Source of the DNA: Dermatemys mawii
Taxonomy: Eukaryota; Chordata; Testudines; Dermatemydidae
Length of the DNA stretch: 64,000 nucleotides
Assembly: GCA_007922305.1 (NCBI GenBank)
Contig: ML677455.1
Location: forward strand, 501,166-565,165
Direction: 5' to 3'
Part shown: piece by piece, positions 1 to 54,089 of the stretch
How the letters are laid out: every line of letters begins with the position of its first letter
Position numbering within the stretch: the first letter of the stretch is position 1
Notes under the pieces: model-generated
What the model was told of the DNA's origin: nothing
Databases searched by the model: none
The model's input: the letters and a program-made list of their open reading frames with translations, nothing else
Position numbers and translations under genes: made by a program

Positions 1-1053
1 TCTTCAAACATAGAAGTCTCAAAGGTGGTGCACACCAGGCCTGCTTCTAGAGCACACAGTGAGACTTCACTTGGAGAACTTGAAGGTCATACTTCCGTGA
101 AGGACACCTGGGTGAACCATCATCACTGGCTGTTGGTAAAGCTAGCCTTGAAAACCGGGGATGTGTCCAAGATCAACGCAGCCTTTGGAGACGGTGGAAT
201 TGGGGAGCTTTACCCTTCAGGAGGGGTGTCAAGCAAACACTGCAGTGCCATGTTTGGGCCAAAGACCCAGCTTGGCTTTTCTTCAATGGCAAAATGCCCT
301 GGAACTCCTAAAGCCAGCGTGGTAGGACAGAGGCTTCAGGCAGAAGAGAACGGCACTGGAGGAAGCCTGAGCAGGAAGGAGACTACTTACATCAGCCTAG
401 CAAGCAGCGAAACTAACATGTACTCTGTAAGAACTCCACCAATCCTGCAAGAGGAGCACAAGCCAACAGCAAAAACCCCCGACTACACAGGCTCGACGAG
501 CAGACGTGGAGCTGGGGCAGACCGAGCGGGAGGTGTGTCCGCTCCTCTCGCTCCAGACAGCAGTGCCATTGTGGAGCTCTCCGAAGGGACAACTCAGATG
601 CACGAGAGTCCCACGCTGTACTTCAGTGCCAATGCGGAGGGCACTGCCTCTCTGAATGGCGGTGGGAGAGCAGCCAGCTGTGTGGCTGATGGCCTTGTGG
701 AGCTGGTGGAGGACAGAAGGCTCAGGCCTGTACCAAACAACATCATAGGCAAAGGAGAAGGGTTCCCCATCACCATGGCTAATATCAGCCCAATCCTGGG
801 CTTTGGCACTCCTGGCTTTCTGCAGAGCGGTCCGTCCCTCTGCAGCTCCAGTGAGCGCAGTGCTCTGAGTTCACCCGGGGAGACCTCGGAGTTCACTGAG
901 CAGGAAGGAGTCTGGAAGGTGCAGTGCAATCACGGGGGCACCGCATCCATTGGGACTTGGGTTGCTGCTGTGAAGAGGAGACTAAAGCCAGCTGAGGAAC
1001 CGTGCTACACATCCACCCCCAAGGCTGACCCCCTGAGCCAGGACTGCAAGTGA
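1..1053 (+). CDS. 3'-terminal coding exon(s) of an unrecognised gene (partial)
   Basis: The frame is open from base 1 to a TGA at 1051-1053, giving 350 visible residues; the 5' part lies outside the window. Such a long open frame in DNA of ordinary composition, with varied amino acids and mixed synonymous codons, argues for real coding sequence. The translation is rich in Ser, Gly, Thr and Pro and has no obvious membrane segment, signal peptide or catalytic motif, so it looks largely disordered. A Trp/His/Leu/Lys-rich stretch sits near residue 40-60 and a basic patch near the end (TWVAAVKRRLK). I do not recognise the family. It could be the last exon of a larger scaffold-like protein. It points toward TRAM2 in tandem. 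It is not TMEM14A, which I recall as the human neighbour on that side and in the opposite orientation. The true exon start is unknown; a splice acceptor could lie within the first 25 bases. Confidence 0.6.
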   Translation, partial: SSNIEVSKVVHTRPASRAHSETSLGELEGHTSVKDTWVNHHHWLLVKLALKTGDVSKINAAFGDGGIGELYPSGGVSSKHCSAMFGPKTQLGFSSMAKCPGTPKASVVGQRLQAEENGTGGSLSRKETTYISLASSETNMYSVRTPPILQEEHKPTAKTPDYTGSTSRRGAGADRAGGVSAPLAPDSSAIVELSEGTTQMHESPTLYFSANAEGTASLNGGGRAASCVADGLVELVEDRRLRPVPNNIIGKGEGFPITMANISPILGFGTPGFLQSGPSLCSSSERSALSSPGETSEFTEQEGVWKVQCNHGGTASIGTWVAAVKRRLKPAEEPCYTSTPKADPLSQDCK

Positions 1054-2339
1054 AGGGAGGCAAAGGAGAGGACCAAACTGCCGGGGTTAATGGAGCAATT
1101 GTAATGGAGTGAGAGTGTAAATTGACCAACTGGGGCCGCGTTTTTAGTGTCCAGTCCAGTCCTCTGGCATCTTGTTAATAATTTCCTCTCAAGTCTCCAT
1201 AGGAGCATGCAGCTCCAGTTCTTGTCTGTCTGGAGTTCTAACCATTTCCTCCTGCTGTGAGTACATTGCTAGATTCCTCCTTCCTGCACGCACGTACTGT
1301 ATCATGCAGAGCAGCTCCCCAGTGTGTGCTGTCTCTTACCACTCCTGCTAGAGTCCAACTCTGGAGCTGTGCGCTCGCTCCCTCTAAAATGGCCAGGCTC
1401 TTCTGTAATCTGGGAACATGATGGCAGGAGTTGCATAGTAAATTGGCAGTAGCAGAACCTGCTCTAAGTAGTGGGGCAACAATTCTGCTGCTTAACGGAG
1501 GTTGTGACGATAGTACTTGGGTGTGTTCAGGGTTCTGCGGGTGGGCGAGGAGGGGTATTCCATTCGATGGCAGCATTCACTGGAATGGGCAAGGGACTGT
1601 CTCAGGTGACTAACAGTGGGCTACTGAATCTTTCACTGCTCGGGCATGAGCGCATATCCAGCACCGTCCAGACATGATTTTCAGTCACTTTTACAGCTTA
1701 AAACTGCCTCAAAGCAAAAAATGCAAATGTCTTTGTAAAGCGTTAACTGCTTGGGAAAGGAGGGGTGGTTGGTGGCCAAGTGTCTTCCACAGAGCAAGCT
1801 AGCAATGCCAGCGGATACAACGAATGCCAGAGTCCCTCTCTGGCCTGGCTCTGACTTAAGACTGAGGCTCTGCTGCAGCAGTAGGAACTGTGGTCTCCTC
1901 TACGATGGCCTAGCTCTGCTATCTGCAGCAAAGGGAAGGTACAGATGTTAAATCAGGCATTTAAAGATCTTGCTAAGCAACTAAAGCATGGTGCCTCTTA
2001 TGTATCTTTGACAACGTCTTGAAACTTGGCCATTAGCAATCCTCCTTCCCAAGGGTTATTTCCCCAACAGCTTGCTTCTCCCCAGCTTGGAGGAACAGCT
2101 GCTGCCGGGGTGGCTGGGTGGTTTTTGTATCTTTCCCTCTGCCCAAAGCAAGAGTCTTTCTCTTTCAGGGCAAACCCAACAAAGCTCTGTGATCTTCCTG
2201 TCTAGGGTGGGGTGGGCCGACCAGTCCCTGCTGCAGGGCTCAGGAGACCTTTGCCCCCAGGGGACTTTTTCTCTCCCACTTCCAGGTGGCACCATGAAGG
2301 AGCCCAGCTCCTCTTTCTACTCCAGGCTGGAGCCCCTCA
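1054..2339. other. probable 3'UTR and flank of the left-edge gene
   Basis: Non-coding sequence after the stop codon at 1053. I saw no AATAAA or ATTAAA here, so the transcript end is not placed. No repeat family was recognised. Confidence 0.35.
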
Positions 2340-2599
2340 GGGTATGTCTACACTGCAGCTGGGTGAGCTCTCAGCCCCAGTAGACAGACTTGCGCTAGCT
2401 TGGCTCGAGCAGAGTGAACCTTGTGGTTCCAGTGGAGACTCAGGCCGGTCACCTGAGCTTAGACCCAGGAGAACCTGAGTTGCTGCCCAAGCTGCAGTGT
2501 CCACACTGCTATTTTTAGCACACTAGCTGAAGCCCAGCTGGCATGGGTCTGCCTATCCAAGCTGGGGGACTCGCCCCCAGCTGCAGTGTAGACATACTC
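2340..2599. mobile_element. Harbinger-like MITE
   Basis: About 260 bp bounded by inverted ends: GGGTATGTCTACACTGCAGC on the left and the matching GCTGCAGTGTAGACATACTC on the right. The flanking triplets are TCA and TAA, compatible with a degraded three-base TWA target duplication of PIF/Harbinger elements. It has no transposase. The same end motif (TGTCTACACT) recurs in several other elements of this window. Confidence 0.7.
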
Positions 2600-4377
2600 T
2601 AAATCGGGAGCAGAATCCTGCCTGTCACATGGCACGTTTTATGCAGGCCTCTTCTGCTCAGGCTTTCTCTCCGGCCTTCTCCTTGCAGTCCTCCTCCCAA
2701 CTGCTCCATCTCCAGGCCTCTTCCCCAGCTCCCTAGGGAAGGCCTCCACATCTTGCTTCAATCCTGCTATCTCCCAGAATGAGCAAGGAGCTTGCCTGCC
2801 CCAGCTCCAACCAGGTCCGACTTCCCGCTTGGTCACGTGATCCGTGGGGGGAAACTGAGGGGCTGAGTATTGGAGCAGGGCCCTTAAAGAGATACACTGC
2901 ACTACAGCTGAGAGGGCTGGTCAGCCAGCTGCTGGCTTGGCTCACAGTCTGTAGCGTGCAGCTACATACCCAGCGCACAGACACAGAGAACAGGGTGAGT
3001 GAATGGCCCCCCAAAATGTCCTTGCTATGTCTGAGCATTCAGTTAAAATAGATGGTTTGTCAGTTCCAGGCAGTGACTGAAGCAGGAACGGAAAACAGGT
3101 GGGGATGGAATTGGGCGTTTCTTAGCTTACCCAGAACGATAATGTTTGGTGTCATTTATTTCAATTTTATTTCATTCATTTGACGAAAGAAGTGATGTCG
3201 TGTTGGTCTTTGACCACTAACCCACTCATATTGACTACGCCTGGCAGGATTGTCCTGCTGTGCTGCTAACATGACCTGCTGCCTGTGAAATGTGAAAAAC
3301 ACCCAGCAGCCTGGCAGAGAGAGCTGGTAGTGAAGTGTGGGAAGGAGAGCCGTGATTTCCTGACGCAGTGAGCAATCAGTAAAAGCTCCCTTCCCTATTT
3401 TGATTGAGTTTTAACAGCTTAGACATGCCTAAGTGGGCAGGTTTCACAAGATGGATTTTCATGTATTTAACTAACAGTTGGGTGCTAATGACACATTGAA
3501 GCTAGTTTCCAGTGTAACTAGCTCTGGATTTTTTAAAGACTCTAAAATAGCATTTTGGATGTGCTCGGTAGGGAACAAGAACGTTGTAGTGAGTTCTAAT
3601 CTCACTATCGCTCCATCAGCAGATATGTTATGGAGGCACGGTAGTGGCTCCATAATTCAGCTTTTATTTAAGCTGCCAGTATCTCTGATTGACGGGTGTT
3701 TTTAAAAACCACAAAAAGTAGCAAATGCTTTCTGAATTTTTGGATGAGTTGTGTTAACTGATGGATGCTCAAGGGATAACATATATCCCCAGAAATGTAA
3801 TTTGGGCTGCTCTGTCTCACCTTCGGAAAACAAACCACTGCATGGCTTTACACTAAACCACAACTAACGGCAGCTCTGATGCAAATGCACTATCGTTCCA
3901 TATCCATTGGAGGAACGGAGAAAAAGGTTATTTGTTCCTAAACACAGAAGAGTCGCACCTAGACTACCCATCAAGGTCCCTGCCTTGGTTGCTTGTGTCT
4001 TATTTCTGGTTAGAGCTGGCTCAAAAACCAGAAAACAATTTGGAGACAATCTCAGGTTTTAGATTCCATTTTATTTTTGTCTATTTTTAATACGTTTTGT
4101 TTTGATTGGTTCGGTTTTGTTTTGCAAAACTGCCTTCTTTTGTTTGAAAAATTCAGCACGTCTCAAGCTGACATTTTGCCCTAGAAGGGGAAATGCATGA
4201 GTGTCCATGTTGAACAGCTCAGCCAGAGTCGCTCTCAGTGAAGAGAAAGAAGGTTTTGCTGGGAGCTCTCCTGCAACACACAATTTTCCCCACCCCAGAA
4301 AGGCTAATGAAATGGAGCGGTGATGGAAATGGGTGTGACTGCATCTCCTTTAGCCTCAGGAAGCACGGAGAATCAGC
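2600..4377. other. intergenic, nothing recognised
   Basis: No coding exon, RNA gene or clear repeat was identified. The stretch is mostly AT-rich sequence. Confidence 0.4.
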
Positions 4378-4592
4378 CCAATGGTTAGAGCACTTGAGTA
4401 GGGCTTTAGAGGTGTGAGAGATCAATTCATTTCTCTGCCATAGACTTTTGTGTGACCTTAGGCAACTCACTTAGTCTCTCAGTGCCTCAGTTCCCCATCT
4501 GTAAATGGGGATAGCAGTACAGCCCTACCTCACAGGGGTGTTGAGAAGTTAAATACCTTAGAGTTTAAAGTGCTCAGATACTATGAGCAAAA
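4378..4592 (+). repeat. tRNA-type SINE (MIR/CORE-SINE-like)
   Basis: Shows the landmarks of this SINE class in order: GGTTAGAGCACTTGAG near the A box, then TGTGACCTTAGGCAACTCAC, GTGCCTCAGTTCCCCATCTG and TAAATGGGGATA, followed by a CTCACAGGG segment. Ends are approximate. Confidence 0.7.
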
Positions 4593-5261
4593 TGGGGGCT
4601 AGATGAATGCCTTAAGTATAGCCAAAGGCCTGTGCTCCTCCCTGGGGATCAGAGGGGAGCATTTTGCTCTAGTTGCAGGCAAGCCGAGGTAGGTGCCTGC
4701 AGCCACTATGAAAGGAGCTTGGAGGTCAGCAAGGGGTAGGAACATGGGTGGGAACTTGGGAAAGTCACTTAGCCCTACTAGACTCCATCTGATATTGCTA
4801 TAGTGAGGATCCATAATGTGCTTAAAATCCCCCCTGCTGAAATGTGCAGTATAGTGAAAGTGTGACAAGCACACAAGAGGTCTGTATTCAAGGCACAGCT
4901 GGACCTTCAAATAAAAAGCCAACACACTTTTGTATGGCAACGTTAACCGTCCTCAGCTGGACAAAAGCGAGGAGATAAGCTGGATTTTAACTTAGCTCCA
5001 TTGTATCTAAATAATGCAGCCGTTGATTGATTTTCTGTGCAAGGACTGCTGGACACCCCAGAGGGAGTTAATGGATGTGAGCCAATTTCATCCCAGCAGG
5101 AGTGACTGACCCAGTGTTTCTACCTTAGACACAATGTCCTGACTTTCTTAGATGAGTCAATGCATTCTATTTCAGCTACTTATTTAGCTCCCTTTACCAT
5201 AATGTCTGACTTACACTCTATTAAGTATTTTTCCCAAACAACAGCTCTGGGCGATAGGAAA
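4593..5261. other. intergenic, nothing recognised
   Basis: No gene or clear repeat seen between two SINE copies. Confidence 0.35.
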
Positions 5262-5405
5262 GTGCTGTATCCCATGTTACAGGTAGGGCACTGAGCCACA
5301 GAGAGGCTAAGTAACTTGCCTAGGGTCTCACACAAAGTAAGTGGCAGAGCATGGACTTGCTTATGTCCCAAGTACTAGACTCCTGTCCTAATCACTGGAC
5401 CATCC
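5262..5405 (-). repeat. SINE (MIR/CORE-like), reverse orientation
   Basis: Reverse-complement copy of the same SINE class, recognised from CACTGAGCCACAGAGAGGCT, TAACTTGCCTAGGGTCTCAC and CCTAATCACTGGACCATCC. Ends are approximate. Confidence 0.65.
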
Positions 5406-6270
5406 TTCCTCTTCAGAGATCTGCCTTTATAATTCCCCCATGGGATTCATAGCCCCTCTTTACAGCACTGACATACTTTGTCCTTCTTGTACAATGTGAA
5501 CGGTTCTACCACATGGGATTCTGTTTTGTGTTAGGCTGGCGTTCACCAGCATCTTGCTACGTGGGAGACTTTCAAAGGCACAGGTGTGCTCATTGTGTGC
5601 TCGGTGCTGTACCAACACAAACTGAAAAAGACAGGCCCTGGGTCTTGAGCTGATGTATATTTAGTTCATTCTAAATGCCTAGTTTGGGCTGGAAGTTTTC
5701 CAAGCTGCATAGAACAAACTTGGAGGAGAGGGGGTTGGAATTATCCGTTGGGCACAAAATGTTTTGTCTGTTCCTGGCATTAATTGTTGTGTCAGTTGAA
5801 ACTTATTAATCTAGAGGGAGTTATATCTTTGGTACGTGCCGCTAGAGATCACAATAGGCACACGTTATAAACTGGAGAAATAAATAAGCTCCCTGCTGAC
5901 CATCTTCCTATTTTGTCTCAGCATTGATTTTCTCCCACTGGCAGTCTAAATGCAGCACGCCTGCCAGCCTGACAAAGGGTACTTTGGATCCCCAACTCAC
6001 CAGGCCAGCCACTCTGACCCCTGTATATTTAAAGGGACATTGTCACACTACAAATCGGGTCTGATTTTCATAGAGGGCCCTGCCAACTTCAGTGGAGGTT
6101 GGAGACACTCATCACTTCTGAAACGGAGTTAGTCTCCTAAATTCCCTTTAGCGGTTGTAGCTACTGGCATTTATTATTCATAGTAATGGCACCTGCCACC
6201 TTACTCCTTTGCATCCAGTCACTTCGGGAAGGGCGGGGAGTTCGTAACCCAGGCTTATAGCTCTTACTCT
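5406..6270. other. intergenic, nothing recognised
   Basis: AT-rich, no exon seen. An AATAAA occurs at 5879-5884 on the + strand, but nothing ties it to a transcript. Confidence 0.35.
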
Positions 6271-6400
6271 AAATAAAACAAGGAATGCTTGTGGCACCTT
6301 AGAGGCTAACCAGTTTATTTCAGCATAAGCTTTCCTGGGCTATAGCCCACTTCATCGGATGCATAGAATGGAACAGAAGTAAGATATATTTATATACACA
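6271..6400. repeat. interspersed repeat (turtle-type family)
   Basis: Contains TTGTGGCACCTTAGAGGCTA, CAGCATAAGCTTTCCTGGGC and CCCACTTCATCGGATGCATA, a motif series I remember as very abundant in turtle genomes. The class is not assigned and the right edge is approximate. Confidence 0.55.
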
Positions 6401-6834
6401 GAAAGCAAAAAAAAGTTGTACATTACCATACCAATTCTAAGAGGCTGTTTAATTTGGATGGGCCGTTATCAGCAGGAGAAAAAACCCTTTTGTAATGGAT
6501 CTGTGTCTGACAGATGATAAGAATGTTTGAAGGGAAGCTCTTACTCTGGTTCTGATCCACACAAAAACACCTGGACCACTGAGTGGTGGCGGGGCTGCGA
6601 TTTTTCATGTTGATTTCTCTTTGGCCATGAGAGGGAGCTGCCGTTCAAAGTCACAAGGCAGATCTGTTACAAACGCAGCTCTCTAGAGAGAGCTTGCACC
6701 TTTCTTGCCCTGGTATATGATACCACCCTGCTCCTGTGAACAGATGGGAGCCGAGGAACATAGGCGGTAGCCAATGTGTAACATATATGCAGGATGATAT
6801 GCTTACCTAACACCTGCAGCCAGAGTGTGGGGGG

Positions 6835-6957
6835 GATTCTAACACTAGAATCCAGTGCATACCTAGAACCCCTCCACCACCATGACACCAGTGCTGGGTT
6901 CCTTGGTGTCATGGTGGTGAAGTTCTAGGTAATGCATGGGATTCTAGTGCTAGGATC
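6835..6957. repeat. long near-perfect inverted repeat (hairpin)
   Basis: Left arm 6835-6890, 13-nt loop 6891-6903, right arm 6904-6957. The arms match closely; the first ~14 loop-proximal bases (ACCACCATGACACCA on the left) pair without mismatch and the outer part pairs around CACTAGAATCC. There is one small bulge and few mismatches. It could be a small palindromic transposon or a transcribed hairpin. No flanking gene is nearby. Confidence 0.85.
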
Positions 6958-8474
6958 CAGCTTCTCCATGTTTGACTGTCCCCTGGTGTCCTTAAGGAAG
7001 TGGATGTCTCTCACCTTACTGCTGTTTATTATGGCTTTTTTTTTTTGGCCATTTTAAAAATCGTGGTGCTCCTACTGTTTGTAAATCCAGGTACTAGACT
7101 CTTGCCTGGCGATGTCGCCGTTGATGTGCATCTCTCCAGACTTATCCAATCATTGAGCTCTCTGCTGAGGCTTCCAATGTGGAGAAAATACAGCAGAGGC
7201 CTCAGACCCAAAACTTACACACTGGTAAACAGGGCCATATAAATGACAGATCCTCAGCTGGTGCCAACCAGCATAACCGCAGCTGGCCTGTCGTTTTTAA
7301 AAAAAGCTTCACTATAAGCAGCAGATTCCTAGGAACAGGATTTGCATTCCAGTTCAGTTAGATAATGCAGCATTTTCATTCTACACCCGTGTACCAGTAA
7401 AGCAGGGATGGATTGGGCCCCTCACCCCAAAAGCAAGGGTTGGGAGTGAGGAGCTAATTGAGGTTTCTTCTGTAGCCAAATAGCTTTGATGAAAAATGAT
7501 TTTTTTCGTATTTTTTTTTTTCTGGTTTGCCAGTGAATGCTTTTTCAGTTTTTGAAAATGGATTTCAAAAATCTGCATGTATTATGGGTCTGATTTTTAT
7601 TAACCAAAAAATGTTCAGAGGAATTTCAGTGCTGCCATTTTTTCAGTATTTCCCAGGAAAAATAATTGGTGTTTTTCAGTTAGCTCTGTTGTTCCTGGGT
7701 GTTTGGACGCTCCCAAAGTCTGGGCAACTTCAGAGCTGGAGTTTTATCCTGGGCCCACCTCTAGCTAGAACGGAATGTCAACATGTCCAAGTTCGCTCTA
7801 AGCAGCTTCCACTCCACCTCCAGGAGGATACCTGTCCAAAGGACAGGCCTGGACTGTCTTGCATTTCTGAATATCCCAAAGTCTATGATTCATGATCATT
7901 TGCCCCCTGCTATCCCTTCCCTGGACATGTTCCAGGCAGAGCATAACTGAGCCCCCGGTCTATTGGTGGCAGTTTCATTCCACTTTTTTTAAAAAATGCC
8001 TAACGTTTTTGGCCGTTGGAAAGAAAACCAACAGGAACGGCTTTTCGTTTAAAAAGCAAACTGCCCAGCTCCATATAGGGTCTGGCTGACACACCATAGC
8101 CCAGGAATGTTGACTCTAACACAGTGCAGCTGATTTGCCAGCTGACTCCCCTGCGAGCTCTTTCCGCCCACTCCAGTTCCCAGCTGGAGACTGAAAGCAA
8201 AACACCACCAGCAAGGGCCCCTGAACTTAGATCTGATCCTGTGAAAGAAGCCCAAGTGGAGGCATCTCAGCTCCACTGAGTATCATGATCCCTGGTCTTG
8301 ATCCTCCACTCCCTTATTCCAACATAACTCCATGGATTTAGGTGGAGTCAATCTTGTTCTGCACCAGTGCCAGTGATTAGAAAATCAATTCCTCCATCTA
8401 GGTGTCTCTGGCTTCCCTGGGACACTAATGATTAGGTGATCTGGTGGGTCTGACGGGCTGTTCTGAGATGGACG
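6958..8474. other. intergenic, nothing recognised
   Basis: AT-rich with T-runs near 7031 and 7510. No exon or confident repeat was identified. Confidence 0.35.
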
Positions 8475-8985
8475 AGAGAAGAACATAAGAGCTGCATTAC
8501 TGGATCAGACTAATGGTCCACGGAGTCCAGTATCCTGTTGCTGCTGGTGCCAGATGATTCAGGGGGAGTGTACCAAATAGAGCTATATTGGAAAGATCCA
8601 CCCCTATCTTCCCCTCCCATCTTCTGGTAGTTAGAGGTTGAGGGTCACCCCAAGCATGGGGTTACATCCCTGATTATCTTGGTTCATAGCCATTGATGGA
8701 CCTGTACTCCATGAATTTATCTAGTTCTTTGAATCTATTTCTGCTTTTGGCTGTCACGACATCCCATGGCTATGAGTTCCATAGGTTAATTGTGTGTTGC
8801 GTGAAAAAGTATTCCCTCCTCTTTTCCGAGCTCCAGGCTATTTTCCAAGCAATGTCCAATTGGTCAATAGTTTTTTGTCAAGGGAACTGCATTTCCCTAG
8901 GTGTTTGGACAGCACCTAGCACAGAGGGGACTGCAATCCTGAGCAGGGCTCCTTGGCACTAACACAGCACAGGCCAGGCATAGTG
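8475..8985. repeat. CR1/LINE-related 3' fragment followed by a SINE-tail fragment
   Basis: The series GAACATAAGAGCTGCATTAC, TGGATCAGACTAATGGTCCA, AGCCATTGATGGACCTGTAC and ATGAATTTATCTAGTTCTTT is a familiar reptile LINE-derived repeat. It is followed at ~8900 by GACAGCACCTAGCACAGAGG, typical of a SINE/LINE tail. Family names are from memory. Confidence 0.55.
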
Positions 8986-9154
8986 ACACAGAATAAAACA
9001 CAGTGGCTCAGGTGTGGACATGCTGGAGCTCATCAGGGAGGGACCATCGTCTGCCTGCTCCAGGATGTGAGGCTTGTGAGCACATAACCCCAAATCCAGA
9101 GATCTTTTACTGTATGACATGTCTAATTCACTGTTATCTACTGATGGTTCTTAT

Positions 9155-9365
9155 GTGGCCCTCATTACAATAGTATCTGAGCACCTCTCTGTAGAACACC
9201 TGTGGGAAGTAGGGAATGGCTATTTTCCTCATTTAACAGATGGGGAATTGAGGCTCACAGAAGCTAAGTGATTTGCCGTGGGTCACAAGGTAATCTGTGG
9301 CGGAGAAGAGGCTTGAATAGTTCTCCTAAATCCTAGGCTAGTTCCCAGGACCACACCTCCTCACA
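9155..9365 (-). repeat. SINE (MIR/CORE-like), reverse orientation
   Basis: Reverse copy with the tail segment ATAGTATCTGAGCACCTCTC, then TTTAACAGATGGGGAATTGA, GCTAAGTGATTTGCCGTGGG and a degraded 5' region. Ends are approximate. Confidence 0.6.
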
Positions 9366-9560
9366 ATCTCCCTTAGTCTGATCTCCCTCAACCTCTATGC
9401 TTCCCTAGTTTTTCTTTCCCACCGAGTTAAGGCTTATCAATCTTTTTTCTCCTTCTTACCAGTGTTCCCGGAGCTGAGTCCTTGGTTACTAAGTCACATG
9501 TCAGGGGTTAGCCCTTGATCCATTGACTTCAGTAGGCTTTGGATCTGAATTTTAGGATAA

Positions 9561-9799
9561 GGCTTTGAGTATTGTTCTAGCTACGCTGCTGTCATGTAGA
9601 CATGCACAGTGGCAGAAGGGGTGTTTCCACCCCTCTCTCGAGAGGCAGTTCCTAGGCTGACAGAATAATTCTTCCATTGATCTACTGGCATCTACAGTAG
9701 TGGCTAGGTTGACCTAACTACGTTGTGTAGGACATGAAAGTTTTCACAGCCCTGGGCCATGTAGGTAGATTGACGTAAGGTTTAGGTGTAGACCAGGCC
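9561..9799. mobile_element. Harbinger-like MITE
   Basis: The right end GTGTAGACCAGGCC is followed by TTA. The left end GGCTTTGAG is preceded by TAA, so the flanks fit a TWA duplication. The interior has no coding capacity. The left border is less certain than the right. Confidence 0.5.
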
Positions 9800-10069
9800 T
9801 TAGGGAAAGAAGCTTTGAGTTTCTCAGTTGCTTATTCTAATCAGCATCCAGTGCTCTTCTAAACACCACTGTGGGGGTTTTATGGAGAGGAAGGCACAGT
9901 TCATGACACCAGTTCATCAGGACCTACCTAATAGGGATGTCTGCTTCCATAGAGCATAAGGCCAGGAATCTATTCCCTATGCTGTATTTGGCTGGAGGGG
10001 ACACTTGGTGCTCTAAGGGTCTGGTCCAAGATAGCACAGCTCCTTCAAACAAATAATAATATATGGAGA

Positions 10070-10260
10070 TATACCTATCTCATAGAACTGGAAAGACCTT
10101 GAAAAGTCACGGAGTCTAGTCCTCTGCCTACACTAGGAAGACTAAGTACTGTCCCCTGACAGATTTTTTGCCCCAGGTCCCTAAATGGTCCCCTCAAGGA
10201 TTGAATTTATAACCCTGAGTTTAGCAGGCTAATGCACAAACCACTGAGCTATTCCTCCTC
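10070..10260. repeat. CR1-like/tRNA-like interspersed repeat
   Basis: Starts TCTCATAGAACTGGAAAGAC and contains AGCAGGCTAATGCACAAACC and ACTGAGCTATTCCTCC, both familiar from reptile interspersed repeats. Ends are approximate. Confidence 0.5.
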
Positions 10261-11184
10261 CCAAGCCTGTTGGAGCAGCCAGTCCTTCATCCTTCTTCTA
10301 ACTCTCCCAGGACAGACTGAGCCAAATCCCTCACTAGTGTCAATCAGCATTGTTCCACTGAAGCCAATGGAGCTATGCTGACTTACACCAGCTGAGGTGC
10401 TGATCCAATGTGTTTACTGTGTAGATCTTTTTAGCTGACATCTTAAAAACTGTGTGTATATTTCCAGTTTTTCTAAGCTATTTGCAACCACCTCTGTTTT
10501 CCGTGGCTCCCTCCCGTGCTCATCTTCAAAACCCTACCTGGTCCACATTTCAGTCCCTCTTAAAGACCCACTTTTGTCTTGAAGCTATGGTGAACTGAGC
10601 TGACTTGTATGTAAATTGCCTATTGTAGATCCCTCTCCCCTTAACTTTATCTACTTGTCAGTCTGTCCTTAAGACTGTCAGCTCTTTAGACAAATGTTTG
10701 GAAAGCGCCTTATAGTTTGGGATGCTGCCATCAATAAAGAAGAATGGATATTAACGAGTCCAGGATACTCTGCGAAGAATTCTCCCCTGGAGACCTCGGT
10801 CAAATTATTCTTGTCCTCCAAATTATCCTCTTTCGGCCTAGCTGCAGCTCTCTCCCCCAGAAGCAGCCGCATTCCAGTGCTGCTCTGTGTGTAGAACTTG
10901 TGAAGCGCTTTGAATCCTGGAGTCGGAAAGGTGTTCAAAATGTGCAGCGTTATTCTTCAGTAGGTTTTCCCACGGATGTTAAAAGAGGAGACGCCTAGGG
11001 CAAGGGAATAGGGATATGAACAGGAAGTCTGTGGGACCTGTGTGGGTTTAATGCCTCTGAAAATAAAGTCACAGGGGCCCAGTCCTCACTCACAGGCTTT
11101 CATCGGGCTGCTCCCAGGAATAAGGCTGAGTGGGTAAAGGCTGTAGGTTTCTCTCTGGAGTGGGAATAAAGTGGGTTTGGGAGG
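10261..11184. other. intergenic, distal TRAM2 upstream region
   Basis: No exon was recognised. This is the sequence directly upstream of the SINE and CpG island of TRAM2. Confidence 0.35.
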
Positions 11185-11345
11185 CAGCATCGCCTAGGGG
11201 CTAGCGCGCTGGACTGCAACTCTGGCGCCCTTGCTTCTGTTCCCAGCGCTGCCCCTAGCCTGCTGGGCGATCCTGGGTAAATCAGCGTCCCTCCCTGTGC
11301 CTCAGTTTCCCCGTCTGACACGCGGGGATGGTGACACTGACCTAG
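11185..11345 (+). repeat. tRNA-type SINE next to the TRAM2 promoter
   Basis: The copy reads GGCAGCATCGCCTAGGGGCT, GCGCTGGACTGCAACTCTGG and CCTGTGCCTCAGTTTCCCCG. It ends within about 270 bp of the TRAM2 start codon. It retains several CpG sites, unlike most copies in this window, perhaps protected by the neighbouring island. Confidence 0.7.
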
Positions 11346-11609
11346 TCGGTCAGTGAAGGGGACGGGGGGGTTTGAACCGTGCGAGGCAGGATGGAGAAGG
11401 GGCGGGTTGAACGCCGGGGGGCAGGAACCGAGCCCGGCCGGCCGGCCGAGAGCCAGCCCCACGGGCAGGGACGGGTTAAGCGGGCGGGGGCGGTCGGCGC
11501 AGGCGCGGGCCCGGCGCTGCCGAAGTTGTCCGGGCTCCGGGCCGGGAGAAGTTTGCGGCGCTGGGCGGAGGCAGCGGCGGGCGGCCGGGCTGCTCGCTCC
11601 GCTCCGGCC

Positions 11610-54089
<42,480 letters not shown>

